DNA from: Roseibium aggregatum
Lineage (GTDB): Bacteria; Pseudomonadota; Alphaproteobacteria; Rhizobiales; Stappiaceae
Direction of reading: 5' to 3'
Assembly (NCBI RefSeq): GCF_014692675.1
Contig: NZ_JABFCZ010000019.1
Location: 1-64,000 of the forward strand
Length of the DNA: 64,000 nt
Notes under the pieces: model-generated
What the model saw: only the letters and a program-made list of their open reading frames with translations
Databases searched by the model: none
What the model was told of the DNA's origin: nothing
Shown here: positions 23,373 through 30,549 of the stretch, piece by piece
Numbering within the stretch: the stretch's first letter is position 1
How the letters are laid out: every line of letters starts with the position of its first letter
Program-made: the position numbers and the translations under genes

Positions 23373-24506
23373 TCAGCCCCCCAGCGCGGTGGCCGGATCG
23401 ACCTTCATCGCCGCCCGCACGCCAAGCGCCGAGGACAAGAGGCAGACGGCGGCGATGATCCCGGCTAGGACCATGGCGTTGAACGGCTCCAGCACGACGC
23501 GGCGGGGGAAATAGTCCTTGACCGTCAGGATCAGCAGCAGCCCGATCCCCCAGCCCGAAGCGCCAAGGATCATCGCCTGCTGCACGATCAGCCCGATGAT
23601 GGTGCGGTCGGGCGCGCCGATCAGCTTCAGCGTGGCGATCTGCTTCAGCTTTTCCATGGTCATGGTGTAGATGATGAGGGCGATCACCACGGCGCTGACG
23701 GACAGCAGAATGCCGAGGAACAGCCCGATCTGGCGGCGCGCCTTGTCGACGACCGAGGCCAGCAGCAGTTCCTCCTGTTCGGCCTGGGTCATGGCGGCGA
23801 GGTGCTTCCATTGGCGCACGGTCGCGGTCAGCAGATCGACATCGGCGCCCGGTGCCATGCGGGCAATTATGGCGGCGACCGATGCGGACTTGACGGAGAC
23901 AGCCCCGCGCGCGGCCTGCACCCGCTGGGCGGCGGGGTCGAGTTCAGTCTGAAGCGCCATCGCGTCGGCCAGCGTCACATAGACCGCCGGATCCCCGCCC
24001 GAGTTCATCGCCCCTTCGACCAGCCCGACCACGGTAAAGCGGTTGCGCCCGAGCCGGATCGTCTCGCCGGGCAGCAGGCCGGTCTTGCGGTCGGCCACCA
24101 GTTCGAAATGACCGGCGCCGATGCCGCGCCCCTCGGCGATCGCCTGCGGCCCGCCGGGGCGGCCCGGCTCGTAGCCGACGACATAGAGTCGCAGCGTGCG
24201 CCCGGCATGAGGCGCTTCGAGGTTCTGATAGTTGACCGCGCCGGCCTCGGCCACGCCGGGCATCCGCGCCACCGCGTCGCGCGTGTCGGCGGGGATGCTG
24301 GAGGCTTCCGCGAACGGTCCCTTGGTGCCGGCCTCCACCACCCAGACATCTGCGGCAGGTGCCTTTACCACCGCCAGCGCGTCCGAGACGAGGCCGTTAT
24401 AGATACCGATCATCGCCAGCACGACCGTCATCAGCAGCCCCAGCCCGAAACAGGTCAGCACGAACCGGAACAGGCCATGGCGGATGTCCTTGAGCGCGAG
24501 GTTCAT
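23373..24506 (-). CDS. ABC exporter permease (FtsX/DevC type)
   Basis: 377-residue permease with one N-terminal membrane helix (about 15-40), a large periplasmic domain (about 45-255) and three C-terminal helices (about 262-290, 310-335, 345-370), the MacB/FtsX topology. The periplasmic part includes VGYEPGRPGG and AEGRGIGAGHFELV. Its ATG overlaps the stop of the membrane-fusion gene by four bases, and the ATPase gene follows directly. It probably works by mechanotransmission, moving a substrate already in the periplasm. Substrate unknown. Confidence 0.9.
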   Translation of the reverse strand: MNLALKDIRHGLFRFVLTCFGLGLLMTVVLAMIGIYNGLVSDALAVVKAPAADVWVVEAGTKGPFAEASSIPADTRDAVARMPGVAEAGAVNYQNLEAPHAGRTLRLYVVGYEPGRPGGPQAIAEGRGIGAGHFELVADRKTGLLPGETIRLGRNRFTVVGLVEGAMNSGGDPAVYVTLADAMALQTELDPAAQRVQAARGAVSVKSASVAAIIARMAPGADVDLLTATVRQWKHLAAMTQAEQEELLLASVVDKARRQIGLFLGILLSVSAVVIALIIYTMTMEKLKQIATLKLIGAPDRTIIGLIVQQAMILGASGWGIGLLLILTVKDYFPRRVVLEPFNAMVLAGIIAAVCLLSSALGVRAAMKVDPATALGG

Positions 24507-25648
24507 GGCGCCTCGCTGGTACGGGCGCGCCGGCCCTCGGCCGCGCCTTTGGGCGGGCCGGCGACGATGGTGGCACCTTCGGGCAGGCCGCCGGTGACCT
24601 CGACCCGGCCGCGGTCATCGCGGGCGCCGAAGGTCAGCCCCACCCGCGCAAGGCGGCCGTCCTGCACCGTCCAGACCATGCCGCGATGGCCGTCGAAGCC
24701 GGTGATGGCGACTTCGGGAACCATCAGCGCGCTGTCCCTGTTGCCGGTGGTGATGCGCACCTCGGCCTGTTCGCCGAGGAACATCTCGGCGGGGCAGTCG
24801 GAGCAGGTCAGCCAGACGCGGCGCTCCTCGTTCACCCGGTCGCTTTCGATGCCGATGCGGGCGATGGAACCGTGGAACTCGGCCGAAGGCTGGGACCGTA
24901 GCCGGATCGTGCCCGGCTGGCCTATGGCAAGCTGGCCGGCGCGCTCCTCGTCGACATAAGCCTGGATCCAGATGGTGGCCGGGTCGATCAGGGTGAAGAT
25001 CGGATCGCCGGCCTTCACCACCGTGCCCGCCTCGGCATGGCGGGTCACGACCTGTGCATCAAAGGGCGCGACCAGCCGGTGGTGGGCGAGCAAGGCTTCC
25101 TCCTGCCGCAGGGCCGCCGCCGCATCCGCGCCTTGCGCCTGGATCACTGCGACATCCGCCTCGGCCACCGCCAGATCGGCGCGGGCCACGTCCTCGTCGC
25201 GCTGCGTTTCCTCCGCGCGCTGCGCCGAGGCGACATCCCGCTGCACCAACCCTTGCTGGCGCCGGTTCGCCGCCTCGCGCTCGGCCAGCACGGCGCGGGC
25301 GCGCACCACCGCCGCGCCGGCCTTGGCAAGATTGGCCTCGTTCGCCGCCACCGCCGCGCGGGCGCGCGCCACGCGCGCTTCCTGCTCTGTGGAATGAAGT
25401 ACGGCAAGCTCCTGCCCTTTAGTCACGCTGTCCCCAGCATCGGCGGAAAGCCGGGTCAGCGCGGCGCCCACCTCGAAGCCGACACGGCTGAGGATGCGCG
25501 CCTCGACGGTGCCGAGCCCGTAGATGCGAAGGGTCACATCGTGTACGGGCTGAACGACCGTCACCGTCAGCGGGCGCTCCGTGAAGAACAGGAAGCCGAC
25601 CCCAACGGCGGCCGCCAGCACCACGCCCAACAACGAGATGCGCCGCAT
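24503..25648 (-). CDS. Periplasmic adaptor (membrane-fusion protein, HlyD/DevB type)
   Basis: 381-residue adaptor anchored by one N-terminal helix (ISLLGVVLAAAVGVGFLFF). It has a split biotinyl-lipoyl domain (AGDSVTKGQELAVLHSTEQE; HAEAGTVVKAGDPIFTL), a long coiled-coil hairpin rich in Ala/Arg/Glu (about 85-175) and a beta-barrel end with a CSDCPAEMFLGEQ insert carrying two cysteines. It links the inner-membrane ABC pair to an outer-membrane channel. It is read just after the TetR gene (3-base gap). The CSDC motif is uncommon and could bind metal. Confidence 0.9.
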   Translation of the reverse strand: MRRISLLGVVLAAAVGVGFLFFTERPLTVTVVQPVHDVTLRIYGLGTVEARILSRVGFEVGAALTRLSADAGDSVTKGQELAVLHSTEQEARVARARAAVAANEANLAKAGAAVVRARAVLAEREAANRRQQGLVQRDVASAQRAEETQRDEDVARADLAVAEADVAVIQAQGADAAAALRQEEALLAHHRLVAPFDAQVVTRHAEAGTVVKAGDPIFTLIDPATIWIQAYVDEERAGQLAIGQPGTIRLRSQPSAEFHGSIARIGIESDRVNEERRVWLTCSDCPAEMFLGEQAEVRITTGNRDSALMVPEVAITGFDGHRGMVWTVQDGRLARVGLTFGARDDRGRVEVTGGLPEGATIVAGPPKGAAEGRRARTSEAP

Positions 25649-25651
25649 CGT

Positions 25652-26248
25652 CTATTCTCCTCGCACAGCCAGAAGCCGGCATTGCACGTCGAACAGCCGC
25701 AATCCCTCCTCGCGAAGGTTGAAATCGCGCGCGCCGAGCGCCCAGCGGATTGCCACCCCCTGCACGAGTGCGGTCAGCAGCACCGCCACATCGTTTGCGG
25801 CGACGTCGTCCCAAAGCACGCCCGCCTGCTGCCCGGCGCCGACCTCCCGCGCAAGCAGGCCACGAAAGGCCGTGAGCCTGCCGTGAAACGTGGCGCGCAG
25901 TTCCGCATTGGTGACGTTCAGTTCACGTGAGAACAGCAGCATCGGCAGGGCGGGGGTCGCAGCGATCTGCGCGAATTGCGCGGCAATCAGTGCGCGCAAC
26001 CGGATAACCGGCGCGTTGCCGAGGTTGAGAGCTTCGTCCCAGGCCGTTGTCATCCGCTCGGCGACATGCTCGGCCACGGCCTGCCACAGCGCCGCCTTGG
26101 TCGGAAAATGCCGAAACAGCGCCGCCTGCGTGACGCCGATCTGCGACGCGACGGCGCCTGTCGTCACCCGGTCCGGCCCGATCCGGTCGGTCAGATCGAG
26201 CACGGTGGCCACGATCTCGGCCTTGCGGAGTTTTGCTGACTTGCGCAC
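25652..26248 (-). CDS. TetR-family regulator of the ABC exporter operon
   Basis: 198-residue repressor with an N-terminal TetR HTH (IVATVLDLTDRIGPDRVTTG; AVASQIGVTQAALFRHFPTK; LWQAVAEHV) and a ligand-binding helical domain. The start is a GTG at 26248, with AGAGG six bases upstream. It is the first gene of the TetR-adaptor-permease-ATPase train, so it likely represses itself and the pump. A near-palindrome lies just upstream at 26264-26281. Confidence 0.9.
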   Translation of the reverse strand: MRKSAKLRKAEIVATVLDLTDRIGPDRVTTGAVASQIGVTQAALFRHFPTKAALWQAVAEHVAERMTTAWDEALNLGNAPVIRLRALIAAQFAQIAATPALPMLLFSRELNVTNAELRATFHGRLTAFRGLLAREVGAGQQAGVLWDDVAANDVAVLLTALVQGVAIRWALGARDFNLREEGLRLFDVQCRLLAVRGE

Positions 26249-26263
26249 GGGGCGCCTCTTTGG

Positions 26264-26281
26264 TTAGTAAGCGATCACAAA
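26264..26281. promoter_or_regulatory. Probable TetR operator
   Basis: TTAGTAAGCGATCACAAA is an 18-bp imperfect palindrome (14 of 18 positions symmetric) centred on CG, 16 bases before the GTG start of the TetR gene. Position and size fit an autoregulatory TetR operator. Confidence 0.5.
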
Positions 26282-26622
26282 CAAATTTAAGCGGACTCAC
26301 GCGATGCGTCAATTATCGGGCGTCACTTTCTGCATGTATTGATTGTCACGACACTGGGGGCCAGATGGGAAGCTCGTTTCAGAGCATCCTCCTCTGACAA
26401 ATCATAGATCGACGCCGATCAGCAAACCCACCGATGTTTAGCCGGGACTAACCGCCAACCCTACGATAGTAGTTTTCTGCTTTCTCCGCTTTTTAAGAGG
26501 GCGCATGTTCATCCGTGACCGCAAATGAACGAACAGCCTAGACGCTCGCTGACCGTGACTGAAGAACGCTGCCGCATCTAGTCACCCAGTCACCGCGTGG
26601 TACCCAACGCGAGGAGACCATC
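26282..26622. other. Junction DNA between the island and the HTH gene
   Basis: 341 bases with visibly lower GC than the flanks and no convincing gene. A GAGGAG ribosome site at 26611-26616 serves the next ORF. I see no tRNA end or clear direct repeat here. Confidence 0.4.
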
Positions 26623-26853
26623 ATGGCAGACAACAGATTTCTTACACCCGAGGAGGTTTCTCAGCGCTATCGCGGAACAGTTTCGCCCGGAACCCTGCGG
26701 AACTGGAGATCCATGAAGATTGGTCCATCGTTCGTCAAGATTGGCAAAGCGGTACTCTATCCTGAGAGCGAGCTCGATGCCTGGGACGAAAAGAACAAAG
26801 TGAACTGCCGTGTTTTGGCTCGAACCGACGTGCAGGTAGAGGATCAAGCGTGA
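26623..26853 (+). CDS. Excisionase-like helix-turn-helix protein
   Basis: 76-residue MerR/AlpA-type HTH protein (FLTPEEVSQRYRGTVSPGTL; RNWRSMKIGPSFVKIGKAVL; YPESELDAW), the fold of phage and island excisionases and of small replication regulators. GAGGAG precedes the ATG. It stands alone between the island and host genes; no integrase is in the window. It may belong to the island or to an older remnant. Whether it is active cannot be judged. Confidence 0.8.
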   Translation: MADNRFLTPEEVSQRYRGTVSPGTLRNWRSMKIGPSFVKIGKAVLYPESELDAWDEKNKVNCRVLARTDVQVEDQA

Positions 26854-27296
26854 TGATCATACTAGAGCACGACCTACATACCCCGAACGACGTCCCCACC
26901 TACTCTCAAAAAGTATTAATATATAGCATATTCAATATAATAGTAGATTAAAATGGGTGATCCACAATCATCCTTCAGGCGACCCGACGCCCTCGCGGGC
27001 GGATATTCAGATGACGAAGCAAATCATCGACATCGCCAAACCGCTGGGTGTGGAGATCCACGACCATATCATTGTCGGAAAATTCGGTGAGACGAGCTTT
27101 CGCGGACTGCAACTCATCTGATGTAAGGCAAGTTCCCCTTCGTAAATTCAACGTATATTTCAATCCATACCTAATGTAATTTTAGACATTGAGAAAACGA
27201 ACAATACAATTTCGGAAAGTATTTTATTAACTAACCTCCTTCTGCATTCATTAGCAGCTTCAGGCGATAATTATACGCATATTCCCTGGAGTTCCG
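26854..27296. other. AT-rich intergenic region with weak coding potential
   Basis: 443 bases with runs such as AGTATTAATATATAGC (26911-26926) and many TTA/ATT triplets, much richer in A+T than the rest of the window. It may hold the promoter of the GGDEF-EAL gene (CTGGAG ribosome site just before 27297). Only one small frame (26975-27163) is plausible. Confidence 0.4.
26975..27163 (-). CDS. Possible small hypothetical protein
   Basis: 62-codon frame starting with TTG (27163) and no strong ribosome site. The translation is hydrophilic ([37 protein letters not shown]). No family recognised. It could be a remnant of mobile DNA or not a gene at all. Confidence 0.25.
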   Translation of the reverse strand: MKYTLNLRRGTCLTSDELQSAKARLTEFSDNDMVVDLHTQRFGDVDDLLRHLNIRPRGRRVA

Positions 27297-29576
27297 ATGA
27301 AACCTGCAAAAGAAAGGCATGGCACCCGGATCGCGAATGCGATCATCATTCCGATGTTCGCGGTCGTGCTGATCGCCGTGGCGATCACCTTCGGGCTTCT
27401 GATCTGGTCCGCCCATATTTCCGACCAGGCAGCAGAAAAAAGCCAGCGCCAGCTCCTCACCGGAACCCTGCAGCTGACCCGGGACCAGTTTGCCCGGCAA
27501 CAGGCGAGCGTCCTGGTCAAGGATCCGATTTATTACATCACGACCGGGCCGATCTACGACACCTCCTGGCTCTATCACAACGTCGCGCTCTGGCTTAAGG
27601 AAAACTACGGCTTCTCCCGGACCCTCCTGCTCGACCAGGAGGGCAAGTACCGCTTCGTCGACGGCCCGAACGTCTATGAGAAGTGGGTGACGCGAAATCT
27701 GCTCAACAGCCTGCAGCCCGCGGTCAGGGCTGTGCAGAAACGCTATCTCGCGTCCTTGAAGGAATTGCCCAGCGGGCTGTTCTACTTCGACCCCGATTAC
27801 CGGATCAACGAACATACCCTGTCCGAAACCGGTCTCGTTTCGATCAAGGGCAATATCTACCTGTTTTCCGTGGCCGCCATTACGCCCGAGCTCATGAAGC
27901 TCGTTTCCCGGCGGACGACACCGGCCATTCTGGTCAACTTCAAGCAGTTGAACGGCGAATTGCTTGCGGAAATCGGCAGGGTGTCCGCGCTGGAAGGCAT
28001 GGTCCTGGATTCGATCCCGGCCTTGGAACCCGGCGGACCGTCCATCGACCTGAAGGCGCCGGACGGAACGACCATAGGACACATCCATTGGCAGGCCGAA
28101 CAGCCCGGCCAGGAAATGCAGAGCAGAATCACGCCGGTTCTGGCCGTTCTGGCGCTGGCGCTGGTGGGGCTTTCCGTCGTCGTGATGGCGTTCATCCGGC
28201 AGTCGACCAGGCATCTCGCCTCAAGCCGCGCCGATGCTGTGCGCGCCTCGCTGCACGATCCCCTGTCGGGTCTGCCGAATCGCAGACAGTTCAAGCAGCT
28301 GCTCGTCCGCACGCTGGACGATCCCCAGGTGGTGAAACGGGGAGCCGCGGTCCTCTATTTCGATCTCGACCGCTTCAAGGACATCAACGACACCCTCGGA
28401 CACGCCGCAGGGGACTGGGTGATCTGCGCCATTGCCGAGCGCCTGCGCCGGGTTCTGCCTGAAAACGGTATCGTTGCCCGGATCAGCGGCGATGAATTCG
28501 CCCTCCTCCTGCCCGATTGCCCGAACGAGGCGCAGGCAGAACAGATCATGAGCCGGCTGCAGGACATGATGGTCCAGCCGGTGTCCTTCGGGCCCGATGA
28601 AATCCATGTCAGCGTCTCCATGGGCGCAGCCCTTGCCCCGCGCGACGGGCTGGAGGCGGAGGAGCTTCTGCGCAAGGCGGATATCGCCCTTTATGATGCC
28701 AAGTCGAACGGGCGGAACCGCTGGTCCTTCTTCGAACCGTCCATGCAGGAGCATGTCCGCACCAAGGACGAGATTGCGCGCGAATTGCGCAAGGCCGTCG
28801 ACGAAGACCTCCTCGACGTCGCCTATCAGCCGCAATGCGACAGCCGGTCGGACAAGGTTGTGGCAATCGAAGCGCTTGCCCGCTGGAACCGTCCGAACAC
28901 CGGCGCCGTTCCGCCGGCAAGCTTCATTCCCGTTGCCGAAGAAACCGGCCTGATCAACGACCTCGGCCTGTGGATATTGCGCCGGGCCTGCCGGGATGCT
29001 CATCGCTGGCCCGGCATCATCGTTTCGGTGAACGTCTCGCCGACCCAGTTCAAGCATCCGCGTTTCGTCGACAAGGTCATCGCCACATTGGAGGAATTCG
29101 ACCTTGACCCGGAGCGGCTGGAAATCGAGGTGACGGAAACCGTTTTCGCCGGACGGGACAAGAAGACCCTGCAGTCCCTGAAACGCCTGAAGGATCTCGG
29201 CATCAAGATCGCGCTGGATGATTTCGGCTCCGGCTATTCCAGCCTGAGCTATCTGCGCCATTTCCCCTTCGATACCCTGAAGATCGATCAGGATTTCATC
29301 TCCGCCATGAACGACAGTCCGGAAGCGCGCGCCATCGTGCGCACGATCATCCGTCTGGGCCAGGCGCTCGGCATGACCATCGTGGCCGAAGGCATCGAGG
29401 AAAAGCAGCAGGCAGAGTATCTTGCCGCCAACGGCTGTCACAGGCTGCAGGGCTATTTCATTTCCCATCCGCTTCCCGCGAAGGATCTGGATGAATTCCT
29501 GGCAGATCATGAGATACAGGTTGAAATGAAACACCAGAGCCTGGAAGTCGAGCGGCTCAGAAGCGCGGAATATTAA
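27297..29576 (+). CDS. CHASE4-GGDEF-EAL cyclic-di-GMP protein
   Basis: 759-residue membrane signalling protein. A first helix (about 15-37), a periplasmic CHASE4-like sensor (about 40-275; YYITTGPIYDTSWLYHNVAL) and a second helix (about 281-301) lead to a GGDEF domain (about 315-475) with active-site RISGDEF (SGDEF at 397-401). A C-terminal EAL domain follows (about 495-745) with EALARW, NVSPTQFK, EVTETVF, DDFGSGYSS, KIDQDF and EGIE. No RxxD inhibitory site precedes SGDEF. All EAL metal ligands look present, so phosphodiesterase activity is likely; cyclase activity is possible. It is monocistronic, and its stop overlaps meaB's stop by three bases. Confidence 0.93.
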   Translation: MKPAKERHGTRIANAIIIPMFAVVLIAVAITFGLLIWSAHISDQAAEKSQRQLLTGTLQLTRDQFARQQASVLVKDPIYYITTGPIYDTSWLYHNVALWLKENYGFSRTLLLDQEGKYRFVDGPNVYEKWVTRNLLNSLQPAVRAVQKRYLASLKELPSGLFYFDPDYRINEHTLSETGLVSIKGNIYLFSVAAITPELMKLVSRRTTPAILVNFKQLNGELLAEIGRVSALEGMVLDSIPALEPGGPSIDLKAPDGTTIGHIHWQAEQPGQEMQSRITPVLAVLALALVGLSVVVMAFIRQSTRHLASSRADAVRASLHDPLSGLPNRRQFKQLLVRTLDDPQVVKRGAAVLYFDLDRFKDINDTLGHAAGDWVICAIAERLRRVLPENGIVARISGDEFALLLPDCPNEAQAEQIMSRLQDMMVQPVSFGPDEIHVSVSMGAALAPRDGLEAEELLRKADIALYDAKSNGRNRWSFFEPSMQEHVRTKDEIARELRKAVDEDLLDVAYQPQCDSRSDKVVAIEALARWNRPNTGAVPPASFIPVAEETGLINDLGLWILRRACRDAHRWPGIIVSVNVSPTQFKHPRFVDKVIATLEEFDLDPERLEIEVTETVFAGRDKKTLQSLKRLKDLGIKIALDDFGSGYSSLSYLRHFPFDTLKIDQDFISAMNDSPEARAIVRTIIRLGQALGMTIVAEGIEEKQQAEYLAANGCHRLQGYFISHPLPAKDLDEFLADHEIQVEMKHQSLEVERLRSAEY

Positions 29577-30538
29577 GCTTCGGAAGGTCCTGACAGGCCG
29601 AGCCGCAGGGCAAGCGTGTCCGCTGCCGCGCGAAAGGCTGAAAACGGCGCTGCGGACGGATCCGCCGCTCCCCCCAGACCTGCCGCAGCCTCGAGTCCGG
29701 CCGTGCCGAACCGGGTGCGGATCATGTCCTCATACCACTGCCGGTGCTGGACGGCGCGCTTTGCCTGAAGCCTGCCGCTTGCCGCCAGATAGTCCCGGTG
29801 CGCGGCGACACCGTCGATCAGGTCCGCAATGCCGTTTCCGGACCGTGCGGACACTTCGAAAACCGGCACCTTCCAGCCGTCCTTGTCCGGCCGCGTCAGC
29901 GACAGGGCGCCGGTCACGTCGGAGGCGGCCCGGCGTGCGGCAGGCCCCATGTCCGCCTTGGTCACGGCGACCAGGTCCGGCAGTTCCATCACACCCGCCT
30001 TCATGAATTGAAGGCTGTCACCCGATCCCGGCTGGATGCACAGCACCATGGTATCTGCCGCCTGAACCAGATCGCTTTCCGACTGACCGATGCCGACCGA
30101 TTCCACGATCACCCGGTCACTGACCGCCCGCAACAGGGCAATGGCGGCAATGGCATGGTCCGACAGGCCGCCGAGCCGGTCGCGGGCCGCCATGGACCGG
30201 ACGAAGACACGGGTGTCTTCCGGATCCGTATGCAGCCGCGTCCGGTCGCCCAGAAGCGCGCCGCCGGTAAAACGGGAGGAAGGATCGATCGCCAGGACGG
30301 AAACGCTTTCGCCCTGGCTCCGGAAGGCCTTGATCAGGGCGTCCGTCAGCGTCGATTTGCCGACGCCGGGAGGACCGGTGAGGCCGAGCACGTGCCCGCC
30401 CGGTTCCTTGCTGGCCTGATCGAGAAATCGCGCGGTTTCCGCCGAACCGGCCTCGGTCTCAAGCCGGGTAAGCATCCGCGCCAGGGCAAGCTTGCCCCCC
30501 TGGCGCAGCTCGTCGAGGTCCGGAAAGGGCCGGCTCAC
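29573..30538 (-). CDS. MeaB/ArgK GTPase (methylmalonyl-CoA mutase chaperone)
   Basis: 321-residue SIMIBI-class G protein. Walker A LTGPPGVGKSTL (about 52-63), switch regions SVLAIDPSSRFTGGALLGDR and VIVESVGIGQSESDL, base recognition AVTKADMG. MeaB loads and protects the B12 enzyme methylmalonyl-CoA mutase. The mutase genes are not in the window; meaB instead lies 11 bases downstream of ppdK, presumably as one transcript. That links propionate or ethylmalonyl-CoA flux with pyruvate/PEP conversion, which is inference. Confidence 0.93.
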   Translation of the reverse strand: MSRPFPDLDELRQGGKLALARMLTRLETEAGSAETARFLDQASKEPGGHVLGLTGPPGVGKSTLTDALIKAFRSQGESVSVLAIDPSSRFTGGALLGDRTRLHTDPEDTRVFVRSMAARDRLGGLSDHAIAAIALLRAVSDRVIVESVGIGQSESDLVQAADTMVLCIQPGSGDSLQFMKAGVMELPDLVAVTKADMGPAARRAASDVTGALSLTRPDKDGWKVPVFEVSARSGNGIADLIDGVAAHRDYLAASGRLQAKRAVQHRQWYEDMIRTRFGTAGLEAAAGLGGAADPSAAPFSAFRAAADTLALRLGLSGPSEA

Positions 30539-30549
30539 CGCCCCCTCCC

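Noticed and set aside
26590-26847. Minus-strand frame over the excisionase-like gene
   Set aside because: The plus-strand frame has a ribosome site and a recognisable HTH; the opposite frame has neither.
26282-27296. Searched for a tRNA gene that could be the island insertion site
   Set aside because: No cloverleaf-compatible sequence or CCA-proximal T-loop motif was seen by eye.
27857-28312. Minus-strand frame inside the GGDEF-EAL gene
   Set aside because: Overlaps a well-supported protein and has no recognisable motif.
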